DNA from: Betaproteobacteria bacterium
GTDB taxonomy: Bacteria > Pseudomonadota > Gammaproteobacteria > Burkholderiales > Thiobacillaceae
DNA length: 7,297 nt
Reading direction: 5' to 3'
Assembly (NCBI GenBank): GCA_016873905.1
Contig: VGVU01000066.1
Span: 1 to 7,297 of the forward strand
The notes under the pieces were generated by a model. It worked only from the letters and a program-made list of their open reading frames with translations, had not been told where the DNA came from and ran no database searches. Below are positions 1-6,638 of this stretch, one piece after another. A program made the position numbers and the translations under genes. Numbering within the stretch: position 1 is the stretch's first letter; every line of letters begins with the position of its first letter.

Positions 1-3000
1 TCAAACAACTCCTCAGCCGTGACCCGAAGGCCGCCGGAATAGTCATCATGGACGGCCTTGCCGCGAACGATCAGCAGACGATCTTCCTTGAGCCATTCGC
101 GATGGGCATCAAACAACTCAGAAAAAATCGCCACCTCCAAACGGGCACTGCCATCCTCGAGCAACGCAAAGGCCATCTTGCCACGCCGGGTCATCTGCGT
201 CCGCACCCCGGCAATCACCCCAGCCAGCAAGATCATCTCCTTCTGTGGCGTTATTTGGCCAAGCATCCGATCCACAAGACCCTTCAGGTCCTGCCGCCAG
301 GCGGTGAAGGGATGCCCACTAAAGTAATAGCCCAACGCCACCTTCTCCTGTGCCAACTGCGCCCGGACATCCCAGACCGGCATCTCGACCAGGGGCGGCG
401 GTTCGTTGGCCACGGCCTCGCCGAACAAGCTATCCTGCATCGCCCCCTGCTGGCGCACCTCGGCCCATTCCATGGCCAGACCCACGCTCGCCAGCACCTC
501 AGCGCGGCTGCCATGCAGGCCATCAAAGGCGCCGGCACGAACCAAGGCCTCGATGGCACGGCGATTGACCAGGCGTTTATCCACCCGACGACAGAAATCG
601 AACAGGCTCAGATAGGGACCATTGCGCGTGCGTTCCTGAACCAAATGGTTGACCGCATTCTCGCCCGTGCCCTTGACCGCGCCCAAGCCGTAACGCACCT
701 CGCTCCTTGAGACCGGCACGAAGCGGTATTCACTGACATTGATATCCGGGGCCAACAGGATCACCCCGTTGGCCCGCGCATCCTCGGCAAAGATCTGCAC
801 ACTGTCGGTGTCGTCCATGTCGGCCGAAAGCGTTGCCGCCATGAAGGCCGCCGTGTGGTGCGCCTTCAGCCAGGCGGTCTGATAGGACACCACCGCATAG
901 GCCGCGGTGTGCGACTTGTTAAAACCATACTCGGCAAACTTTTCCATCAGGTCGAAAAGCTGCATGGCGAGCTTCTCGTCATACCCCTTCTTCAGGGCCC
1001 CACTGCGGAAGATCTCGCGATGCTCGGCCATCTCCTCGGCCTTTTTCTTGCCCATGGCCCGGCGCAGCAAATCGGCACCGCCCAGCGTATAGCCACCGAT
1101 GATCTGCGAGATCTGCATGACCTGTTCCTGATAGACGATGACGCCATAAGTGGGTGCCAGGCAGCTCTTCAGGTCGGGGTGGAAATAATTGATCTGCTGT
1201 TTGCCCTTTTTGCGCAGGATGAAGTCGTCCACCATACCGGAGCCCAGCGGCCCCGGCCGGTACAGCGCAAGCACAGCGATGATGTCTTCAAAACAATCGG
1301 GCTCCAGCTTGGCCAGGAGCTTCTTCATCCCCTCCGATTCGAGCTGGAAGATCGCCGTGGTGTTGGCCTTTTTCAGGACCGCATAGGCCGCTGGGTCATT
1401 GAAGGCCAGACTGTCGAGATCGGTAGCGAAGGCCGGATCCATCTGGCGGCAATATTTGACGGCCAGATCAATGATGGTCAGGTTACGCAGGCCCAGGAAG
1501 TCGAACTTCACCAGACCCGCCTTTTCCACATCGTCCTTGTCGAACTGGGATACCGCCACCGCCTCACTGGAATCGGCCACATACAGCGGGCAGAAATCGG
1601 TGAGTTTGCCCGGCGCGATCAACACCCCGCCGGCATGCATACCAATATTACGGGTCAGCCCCTCAAGCCGCCGCGCCAGATCGAAGAGTTCCTTCACCTC
1701 TTCTTCCTTGTCGTAACGCTCCTTGAGCTCCGGCACCTGTTCCAGCGCCTCATCGAGGCTGACATTCTTGCCCGGCGCCGAGGGAATCATCTTCGACAAC
1801 TGATCGCAGAAGTTGTAAGGCAATTCCAGGACGCGGCCCACATCGCGCACCACCGCACGCGCCGCCAAGGTACCAAAGGTGACGATCTGCGACACGGCAT
1901 CGGCACCGTATTTATCACGCACATAATCAATGACGCGATAACGCTGATCCTGGCAAAAGTCGATATCGAAGTCAGGCATCGACACCCGCTCAGGGTTCAA
2001 AAAGCGTTCGAACAGCAAGGCGTAGCGCAGCGGATCGAGATCGGTAATACCCAGGCTGTAGGCCACCAGCGAACCCGCACCCGAGCCCCGCCCAGGCCCC
2101 ACCGGAACCCCGTTCTGTTTGGCCCAGTTGATAAAGTCGGCCACGATCAGGAAATAACCCGGGAAACCCATCTGGATGATGGTCGCGATCTCCAATTCGA
2201 GCCGCTCGCCATACTCCGCCTGCCGCGCCTCGCGCTCTGCAAGGTCCGGGTACAGGCGCAGCATCCGTGTCGCCAGGCCGGCCCGAGCCTGCTCGCGCAG
2301 ATAATCTTCAAACCCAACCCCCGGCGGGGTCGGGAAATCCGGCAAGCGGCTCTTGCCCAATTCCAGCGTCAGGTTGCAGCGGCGCGCAATCGCCACGCTA
2401 TTGGCCAGCGCCTCGGGAAGATCGGAAAAACGCTGAGCCATCTCCGCCTGCGAGAGAAAGGCGTCGTCTTCGGCAAACAATTTCGGCCGCCGCCGATCCG
2501 CCAGAATCTCGCCGCGTGCAATACACACCCGGGCCTCGTGCGCCTTGTAATCATCCGAACGCTTAAACTGCACCGGGTGCGTTGCCACCACCGGCAGGTC
2601 CAGCCGAGCCGCCAAGGCCAACGCACCTTGCAAGGCCGGTTCGGACTCCGGACGACTATTACGCTGGATCTCCAGGTAATAACGGCCCGGGAAACGCCGT
2701 GCCCAGGCTGCCGCCAAGGCTTGCGCCTGATCGGCATGACCATTCAGGATGGCCTGCCCAACATCGCCCCACTGCGCGCCCGACAAGGCAATCAGACCTT
2801 CGCTACCGGCATCGAACCACTCGGGGCGCAACAGCGGTCGACCCCGCTGCTGGTTCTCGCGATACGCACGGGTCAGAAGCTCCGACAGGAGGCGGTAACC
2901 GGCGCGGTCCTGCACCAACAGCAGCAGACGCACCGCACGATCCGCATGCCCGGTATCCACCCAGACCTCACAGCCAACCACCGGCTTGACGCCCGCCTTG

Positions 3001-3173
3001 CGCGCCGCCGTATAAAACTTGATCAGACCGAACAGGTTGGACAGATCGGTCAACGCCACGGCCGGCATCGCGTCCGCCTGCGCCAAGGCCAGGATCTCGT
3101 CGATGCGCAACACCCCGTCCTGCACCGAAAACTCACTGTGCAGGCGCAAATGGACAAATTGGAGGGCGGTCAT
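1..3173 (-). CDS. dnaE: DNA polymerase III alpha subunit, 3'-truncated by window edge
   Basis: Catalytic subunit of the replicative DNA polymerase III (C family), which extends DNA at the fork with the clamp and epsilon proofreader. The frame stays open from the ATG at 3173 to the left edge: 1057 residues, against about 1160 in E. coli, so roughly the last 100 are missing. Order seen: PHP domain (about 1-280, starting MTALQFVHLRLHSEFS); GPGRGSGAGS (359-368); PDFDIDF, with catalytic Asp401 and Asp403; KFDFLGL, with the third catalytic Asp at 558; helix-hairpin-helix region (about 805-870); clamp-binding pentamer QDSLF (913-917); OB fold (about 980-1057). The PHP domain has Arg10 and TDLSN (42-46) where metal-binding PHP domains have His, as in E. 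coli, so proofreading probably depends on a separate DnaQ (inference). The start matches the E. coli N-terminus, but no good Shine-Dalgarno precedes it. No intein or frameshift was seen. Confidence 0.98.
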   Translation of the reverse strand, partial: MTALQFVHLRLHSEFSVQDGVLRIDEILALAQADAMPAVALTDLSNLFGLIKFYTAARKAGVKPVVGCEVWVDTGHADRAVRLLLLVQDRAGYRLLSELLTRAYRENQQRGRPLLRPEWFDAGSEGLIALSGAQWGDVGQAILNGHADQAQALAAAWARRFPGRYYLEIQRNSRPESEPALQGALALAARLDLPVVATHPVQFKRSDDYKAHEARVCIARGEILADRRRPKLFAEDDAFLSQAEMAQRFSDLPEALANSVAIARRCNLTLELGKSRLPDFPTPPGVGFEDYLREQARAGLATRMLRLYPDLAEREARQAEYGERLELEIATIIQMGFPGYFLIVADFINWAKQNGVPVGPGRGSGAGSLVAYSLGITDLDPLRYALLFERFLNPERVSMPDFDIDFCQDQRYRVIDYVRDKYGADAVSQIVTFGTLAARAVVRDVGRVLELPYNFCDQLSKMIPSAPGKNVSLDEALEQVPELKERYDKEEEVKELFDLARRLEGLTRNIGMHAGGVLIAPGKLTDFCPLYVADSSEAVAVSQFDKDDVEKAGLVKFDFLGLRNLTIIDLAVKYCRQMDPAFATDLDSLAFNDPAAYAVLKKANTTAIFQLESEGMKKLLAKLEPDCFEDIIAVLALYRPGPLGSGMVDDFILRKKGKQQINYFHPDLKSCLAPTYGVIVYQEQVMQISQIIGGYTLGGADLLRRAMGKKKAEEMAEHREIFRSGALKKGYDEKLAMQLFDLMEKFAEYGFNKSHTAAYAVVSYQTAWLKAHHTAAFMAATLSADMDDTDSVQIFAEDARANGVILLAPDINVSEYRFVPVSRSEVRYGLGAVKGTGENAVNHLVQERTRNGPYLSLFDFCRRVDKRLVNRRAIEALVRAGAFDGLHGSRAEVLASVGLAMEWAEVRQQGAMQDSLFGEAVANEPPPLVEMPVWDVRAQLAQEKVALGYYFSGHPFTAWRQDLKGLVDRMLGQITPQKEMILLAGVIAGVRTQMTRRGKMAFALLEDGSARLEVAIFSELFDAHREWLKEDRLLIVRGKAVHDDYSGGLRVTAEELF

Positions 3174-3498
3174 GGAGCGTTTACGGGGATCAACGAAAAG
3201 GCAGCGGGGGGATTTTACCCCGGCGAATCCATCTCCATGCGATAAGGATAAAAACGCCCCCTGCCGCCTCGGCGGTTTGCGCCGGTGCCCGTGTAGCCAT
3301 CTTTCCACACCACAAACGCAGATCCGAGCCCGCCATTCGCGCCGCTCAAAGCGGTTTTGGAGAGCGTCATCCGCCCCCAGCGCCAACCCGATGCTGCGGT
3401 CGAAGGTCTCAGCGCGCGCCGATCGGTATTTTCATCTTCAAGCCCTCCAATCGGTCTATACTGATCAGCAGCGTTCAGACATTTTTTGGAGAACTACC
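3174..3498. other. Divergent intergenic region between dnaE and the ycfJ-like gene
   Basis: This 325-nt gap must hold the promoters of both flanking genes. On the minus strand a TAAAAT (3212-3217) lies between GGGG and CCCC arms (3208-3211 and 3218-3221) and is a weak -10 candidate for dnaE, without a recognisable -35. Two short GC-rich hairpins occur, at 3264-3275 and 3342-3354; the second is followed by TTTT on the plus strand, but its stem is only 5 bp. No convincing gene was seen. The plus frame that runs through here into the ycfJ-like gene lacks a plausible start and is antisense to dnaE at its left end. Confidence 0.6.
3457..3462 (+). promoter_or_regulatory. Candidate -10 element for the ycfJ-like gene
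   Basis: TATACT matches the sigma-70 -10 consensus at five of six bases and lies 36 nt before the start codon, implying a leader of about 30 nt. No good -35 was found: the best, TCTTCA at 3435-3440 with a 16-nt spacer, is poor. The assignment rests mainly on the -10 and its position. Confidence 0.45.
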
Positions 3499-3996
3499 AT
3501 GAACAAGACCGCCCTCACTGCATTGCTCGCCCTCAGCCTCCCGATGAGCGGCAACGCCCTCGCCGCCGATTTTTCCGACACCGCTCAGGTGATATCCGCC
3601 GTCCCAATCTATGAGCGCTTTAACGAACCCAAGCGCGATTGCTGGCTGGAAACCACCACCCCGCAAACCAGCGCGGTACAGGGCGACCGTAGCCCGGCCG
3701 GCGCCATTATCGGTGGACTCGCGGGCGGCATCCTTGGCCATCAGGTCGGCAAGGGTTCCGGCAAGGATGCCGCCACCGCCTTGGGCGCGATCACCGGTGC
3801 CATCGTCGGAGACCGCATGCAGAACAACGCCGGCGCCACCCAGACCGTGGAGCGTTGCCGCGTCACCGATCACTGGACCCAGCGCCTGACCGGCTATAGC
3901 GTCACCTATCGTTATGGTGGCCGCGAGTTCACCGCCGTCCTGCCCAACGATCCGGGTAGCCGCCTGCGCGTCAATGTGCAAGTCAGCCCGTTCTGA
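3499..3996 (+). CDS. YcfJ-like exported glycine-zipper 2TM domain protein
   Basis: A 165-residue protein with a Sec-type signal (MNKTALTAL, hydrophobic to about 19, then ALA and likely cleavage after residue 22). It has no lipobox Cys, so it is not an obvious lipoprotein. The central part (about 66-104) is a glycine zipper with regularly spaced Gly and the sequence GGILGHQVGKGSGKDAAT. E. coli YcfJ shares the features around it: QVISAVPI after the signal, Cys48 before the zipper, RC at 119-120 after it, GYSVTYRYGG, and NDPGSR near the C-terminus. The two Cys of the mature part could form a disulfide in the periplasm (inference). Such proteins are thought to sit in or at the envelope; the molecular function is not established. 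GGAGA at 3488-3492 with a 6-nt spacer supports this ATG over any upstream start. The gene stands alone, divergent from dnaE and converging on the tRNA. Confidence 0.88.
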   Translation: MNKTALTALLALSLPMSGNALAADFSDTAQVISAVPIYERFNEPKRDCWLETTTPQTSAVQGDRSPAGAIIGGLAGGILGHQVGKGSGKDAATALGAITGAIVGDRMQNNAGATQTVERCRVTDHWTQRLTGYSVTYRYGGREFTAVLPNDPGSRLRVNVQVSPF

Positions 3997-4013
3997 CCCG
4001 CTGATTAGAAAAC

Positions 4014-4049
4014 AAAAAAACCCGCCACAATCACTGTGGCGGGTTTTTT
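4014..4049. terminator. Bidirectional rho-independent terminator
   Basis: A perfect 9-bp GC-rich stem (CCCGCCACA 4021-4029 with TGTGGCGGG 4035-4043, loop ATCAC) has seven A before it (4014-4020) and six T after it (4044-4049). On the plus strand it ends the ycfJ-like gene, whose stop is 18 nt upstream. On the minus strand the A tract becomes a T tract, so the same hairpin can end the tRNA-Val transcript, whose 3' end is at 4058. Confidence 0.92.
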
Positions 4050-4057
4050 CATGAATC

Positions 4058-4132
4058 TGGTGGGCGGTACTGGGATCGAACCAGTGGCTTCCACCGTGTG
4101 AAGGTGGCACTCTACCGCTGAGTTAACCGCCC
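4058..4132 (-). tRNA. tRNA-Val (anticodon CAC)
   Basis: A full 75-nt cloverleaf can be folded on the minus strand: acceptor arms GGGCGGT and ACCGCCC, D stem ACTC/GAGT, anticodon stem CCACC/GGTGG with loop TTCACAC, variable loop AAGCC, and T arm ACTGG-TTCGATC-CCAGT. The discriminator base is A and the 3' CCA is encoded. The anticodon CAC reads the valine codon GUG. The gene stands alone, with its own promoter upstream and the shared terminator downstream. Confidence 0.97.
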
Positions 4133-4146
4133 GGGAGAGGGCGCAG

Positions 4147-4176
4147 ATTCTAACCGCCAACGCGCTTGCGCGTCAA
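4147..4176 (-). promoter_or_regulatory. Promoter of tRNA-Val, GC-rich discriminator
   Basis: On the minus strand, TTGACG (-35, 4171-4176) and TAGAAT (-10, 4147-4152) each match the sigma-70 consensus at five of six bases and are 18 bp apart. Transcription should start near 4140, just ahead of the tRNA 5' end at 4132. The bases after the -10 are GC-rich (TCTGCGCCC), a feature typical of stable-RNA promoters under stringent control; that regulation is inferred here. Confidence 0.8.
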
Positions 4177-4268
4177 AACTACTTTGCATGGCGAGCGTTC
4201 AGTACGCAGCGCCTCGCCCTTGTCAGGTAAAATCACCCTCACGCATCAAACTTCCAATCCAGGCTCGC

Positions 4269-5684
4269 ATGATCCGCACCCGTTTCGCCCCCTCGCCTAC
4301 TGGCTATCTGCATATCGGCGGTGCCCGCACCGCGCTGTTTTCCTGGGCCTATGCCAAAAAACATGGCGGCCAGTTCGTGCTGCGTATCGAAGACACCGAC
4401 CAGGAACGCTCGACGATTGAATCCGAACGCGCCATTCTGGAAGGCATGAGCTGGCTGGGCCTGACCTGGGACGAGGGCCCGTTCTACCAGATGAAACGGC
4501 TGGATCGCTACAAGGCCGTGGCCGAGCAATTGCTGGCGGAAGGCAAGGCCTACTGGTGCTACGCCAGCAAGGAAGAAATCGACCTGCTGCGCGAACAACA
4601 ACGCGCCCGCGGCGAGAAACCGCGTTACGACGGACGCTGGCGGCCGGAGCCCGGAAAGACCTTGCCCACCCCACCAGCCGGCATTGCGCCCGTGTTGCGC
4701 TTCAAGACGCCGCTGGAAGGCGCAACCACCTTCGATGACCTGGTCAAAGGCCCGATCACCGTTGCCAACAGCGAGCTGGACGACCTGGTTCTGCTGCGCG
4801 GCGACGGCATTCCGACCTACAACTTCGGCGTGGTGATTGACGACTGGGACATGGGCATCACCCATGTCATTCGCGGCGACGACCATGTCAACAACACACC
4901 ACGGCAGATTCATCTCTACCAAGCCATCGGCGCAGCCCTGCCGGTATTCGCCCATGTGCCGATGATTCTGGGACACGACGGCGAGCGCCTGTCCAAGCGC
5001 CACGGCGCGGTCTCCGTGCTGCAATATGAAGAAGACGGTTTCCTGCCCGAGGCGCTGCTCAACTATCTGGCGCGCCTGGGCTGGGGCCACGGCGATGACG
5101 AAAAATTCTCGCTGGAGCAATTCGTCGCCTGGTTCGACAGCGCCCACATCAGCCACGCACCCTCGCGCTTCAACGCTGAAAAGCTCACCTGGCTCAACCA
5201 GCAATATCTGAAGGAGGCTGACAACGCGCGCCTGGCAGGACTGGTGCGCCCGCGGCTGATGCGCCTCGGCGTGAATTGTGACCACGGCCCCGATTTGGCC
5301 ACGCTGATGGGCCTCCTCAAGGAACGCGTCAGCACCGTGGTCGAACTGGCGGATGCCGCGCACCTCTTCTTCGTGCAGATCGAACCCGCTGCGGATGAAT
5401 TGCGCGCCAAGTGTGACGCCACGGGCCTCGCGGCCATCCGCGCCCTGGGCGACGACCTCGCGACCTGCGCCTGGAACAGCGATGCCATCAACGCCGCACT
5501 CAAGGCCCGCGCCAAGGAAAACGGCATCAAGCTCGGCCAGATCGGAATCCCCCTACGCCTGATGCTGTTCGGCACCGCGCAAACCCCGTCGCTCGACACC
5601 ACCCTTTTCCTGCTCGGCCAAGCTGAAACCCTGCGTCGCCTGAACACTGCGCTGCCGCACGCCGACGCCATTCTTTCCGTCTGA
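4269..5684 (+). CDS. gltX: Glutamyl-tRNA synthetase (class I)
   Basis: Cytoplasmic enzyme that charges tRNA-Glu with glutamate using ATP. The 471-residue length equals that of E. coli GluRS, and the sequence aligns along its whole length. Class I signatures are present: TRFAPSPTGYLHIGG (4-18, with HIGG at 15-18) and the KMSKS-type loop RLSKRHG (240-246). Between them are RIEDTD, YNFGVVIDDWDM and HVIRGDDHVNNTPRQ of the catalytic fold; about 320-471 is the anticodon-binding part. The start at 4269 gives the family N-terminus MIRTRFAPSPTG, while the in-frame ATG at 4188 would add 27 residues not expected in the family. Only a weak AGG (4261-4263) serves as ribosome binding site. Of the zinc ligands in E. 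coli (Cys98, Cys100, Cys125, His127), only the first is kept (Cys97). A TAAAAT at 4228-4233 is a weak -10 candidate. A GST gene follows after 5 nt. Confidence 0.97.
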   Translation: MIRTRFAPSPTGYLHIGGARTALFSWAYAKKHGGQFVLRIEDTDQERSTIESERAILEGMSWLGLTWDEGPFYQMKRLDRYKAVAEQLLAEGKAYWCYASKEEIDLLREQQRARGEKPRYDGRWRPEPGKTLPTPPAGIAPVLRFKTPLEGATTFDDLVKGPITVANSELDDLVLLRGDGIPTYNFGVVIDDWDMGITHVIRGDDHVNNTPRQIHLYQAIGAALPVFAHVPMILGHDGERLSKRHGAVSVLQYEEDGFLPEALLNYLARLGWGHGDDEKFSLEQFVAWFDSAHISHAPSRFNAEKLTWLNQQYLKEADNARLAGLVRPRLMRLGVNCDHGPDLATLMGLLKERVSTVVELADAAHLFFVQIEPAADELRAKCDATGLAAIRALGDDLATCAWNSDAINAALKARAKENGIKLGQIGIPLRLMLFGTAQTPSLDTTLFLLGQAETLRRLNTALPHADAILSV

Positions 5685-5689
5685 TCACA

Positions 5690-6304
5690 ATGAATAAACT
5701 GATTGGCTCTCTCACCAGCCCCTTCGTACGCAAGGTGCGCATCGTCGCGGCCGAAAAGCATATCGATTACCAATTCATTGTCGATGTACCCTGGGAGGCC
5801 ACCACCCAGGTGCCCGATTACAACCCGCTCGGCAAGGTACCGGTATGGGTCATGGACGATGGCCGTAGCCTGTTTGACTCCCGCGTCATTTGTGAATTTC
5901 TCGACCACATCAGCCCGGTCCATCCCTTGATCCCGCGTGAGGCACGCCCGCGCATCGCCGTCAAACGCTATGAGGCCCTGGCCGACGGCATCATTGACGC
6001 CGCCGCCCTCGTGTTCATGGAACGCAAACGCCCGGCCGAACAGCAAAGCGCCGAGTGGATCACTCGCCAGATCGACAAGGTCAATCGTGGCCTCGCCGCG
6101 CTCTCCACCGATCTCGGCAAAAACGACTGGTGTGCTGAAAACGCCTATACGCTGGCCGATATCGCGGTCGGCTGCGCCTTGGGCTATCTCGACCTGCGCT
6201 TCAAGGGAGAAATAGACTGGCGCCGTAACCACCCCGGCCTGGCGGAATTGTTTGACCGTCTGATGGAACGACCCGTCTTCAAAGACACCGTACCCGTCGT
6301 ATAA
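5690..6304 (+). CDS. YibF-like glutathione S-transferase family protein
   Basis: A 204-residue cytoplasmic protein of the GST fold, predicted to bind glutathione; its substrate is unknown. The N-terminal thioredoxin-like domain (about 1-80) has TSPFVRK (9-15), with Ser10 as candidate catalytic residue, NPLGKVP (45-51) with the cis-Pro at 51, and FDS (62-64), which contacts the glutamyl part of glutathione in the family. The helical C-terminal domain has EALADGIIDAA (95-105) and the N-capping segment TLADIAV (154-160). E. coli YibF shows the same segments in the same order (SYTSPFVRK, NPLGKVPV, EALADGIMDAG). The start lies 5 nt after the gltX stop with no Shine-Dalgarno visible, which suggests co-transcription and translation coupled to gltX. 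A housekeeping or detoxification role is inferred only from family. Confidence 0.93.
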   Translation: MNKLIGSLTSPFVRKVRIVAAEKHIDYQFIVDVPWEATTQVPDYNPLGKVPVWVMDDGRSLFDSRVICEFLDHISPVHPLIPREARPRIAVKRYEALADGIIDAAALVFMERKRPAEQQSAEWITRQIDKVNRGLAALSTDLGKNDWCAENAYTLADIAVGCALGYLDLRFKGEIDWRRNHPGLAELFDRLMERPVFKDTVPVV

Positions 6305-6352
6305 GCATCGGCCCAAGACGGGCCTCCCGCACCCGCCGCCAACGCAGTTCCC

Positions 6353-6392
6353 GGAAGCGTTTTGCCAGGCGTTTGCGACTTCCAATTTTTTT
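6353..6392 (+). terminator. Possible weak terminator after the GST gene
   Basis: GGAAG (6353-6357) can pair with CTTCC (6379-6383), followed by AA and a run of seven T (6386-6392). The 5-bp stem and 21-nt loop are poor for an intrinsic terminator, so this is only a candidate. It overlaps the candidate promoter at 6373-6401. Confidence 0.25.
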
Positions 6393-6401
6393 CTCCACAA
6401 T
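6373..6401 (+). promoter_or_regulatory. Candidate sigma-70 promoter for the TRAP gene
   Basis: TTGCGA (6373-6378) and CACAAT (6396-6401) each match consensus at four of six bases, with a 17-bp spacer that is T-rich. Transcription would start near 6408 and give a leader of about 230 nt containing both large stem-loops. The match is modest, and no better promoter was found nearer the gene. Confidence 0.35.
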
Positions 6402-6422
6402 GGCGCGAAATGGCTTCCCTAG

Positions 6423-6459
6423 GCGCAGAAAACCTGTACGATGGCCCGGTTTTCTGTGC
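6423..6459 (+). repeat. Inverted repeat, strong hairpin in the TRAP gene leader
   Basis: CAGAAAACC (6426-6434) pairs perfectly with GGTTTTCTG (6448-6456). The stem continues outward through a G-U, a C-G and a G-C pair (6423-6425 with 6457-6459), making 12 bp around a 13-nt loop. No T tract follows on either strand, so it is not an intrinsic terminator. It could be an RNA structure in the leader or a DNA operator for a dimeric regulator. Confidence 0.75.
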
Positions 6460-6471
6460 AAGCGTCTGAAG

Positions 6472-6505
6472 CCCCGGAGGATGTCTTCTGGAAGGAACTT
6501 CGGGG
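6472..6505 (+). repeat. Second stem-loop in the TRAP gene leader
   Basis: CCCCGGAG (6472-6479) can pair with CTTCGGGG (6498-6505) over 8 bp including one G-U pair, enclosing 18 nt. It lies 12 nt after the first hairpin. No T run follows. The G-U pair suits RNA better than a DNA operator, but function is not known. Confidence 0.5.
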
Positions 6506-6638
6506 TGAAGCGTTTGCCGAAACAGGCGCAGACCCCGCTTACGGCCAGCCCTTCCCGGAGGGTGAAACAACGGCCACGGTGTCGGCGATAACCATACCAA
6601 CTCGCAGTCCGTTTGATCTGTTTAGAGGAGACAACACG

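Larger units (their letters stand above)
6305..6638 (+). other. Intergenic leader region with inverted repeats
   Basis: This 334-nt gap between the GST gene and the TRAP gene holds no convincing gene; open frames here on both strands are rich in Arg and unlike known proteins. It contains a GGCCC/GGGCC hairpin right after the GST stop (6310-6324, no T tract), a weak terminator-like element, a possible promoter, two larger stem-loops (6423-6459 and 6472-6505), and a small CCCT/AGGG hairpin (6549-6562). The 9-mer AAGCGTYTK occurs three times (6355, 6460, 6508). Confidence 0.6.

Noticed and set aside
855..3245. 796-codon open frame on the plus strand
   Set aside because: It lies almost entirely antisense to dnaE, whose catalytic motifs are intact. 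The product has no recognisable domain; such frames are common opposite GC-rich genes.
3019..3498. Upstream in-frame extension of the ycfJ-like gene
   Set aside because: The extension begins antisense to dnaE. The ATG at 3499 has a Shine-Dalgarno, a -10 upstream and an immediate signal peptide.
4188..4268. Upstream ATG adding 27 residues to GltX
   Set aside because: The added residues are not part of the family N-terminus, and the next ATG gives the standard MIRTRFAPSPTG.
4239..5363. 374-codon minus-strand frame opposite gltX
   Set aside because: Fully antisense to a clear gltX apart from its end, with no family resemblance; a shadow frame.
5063..6400. 445-codon minus-strand frame across the gltX-GST junction
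   Set aside because: Antisense to two well-supported genes. The composition is what the opposite strand dictates, and there is no ribosome binding site or motif.
6442..6460. Sigma-54 promoter for the TRAP gene (TGG...TGCA)
   Set aside because: The GG and GC elements are 13 nt apart instead of the required 10.
6481..6591. Small plus-strand frame beginning ATG right after GGAGG, as a leader peptide
   Set aside because: The GGAGG directly touches the ATG, leaving no spacer for initiation, and the peptide is Arg-rich with no run of one codon that would suggest attenuation.
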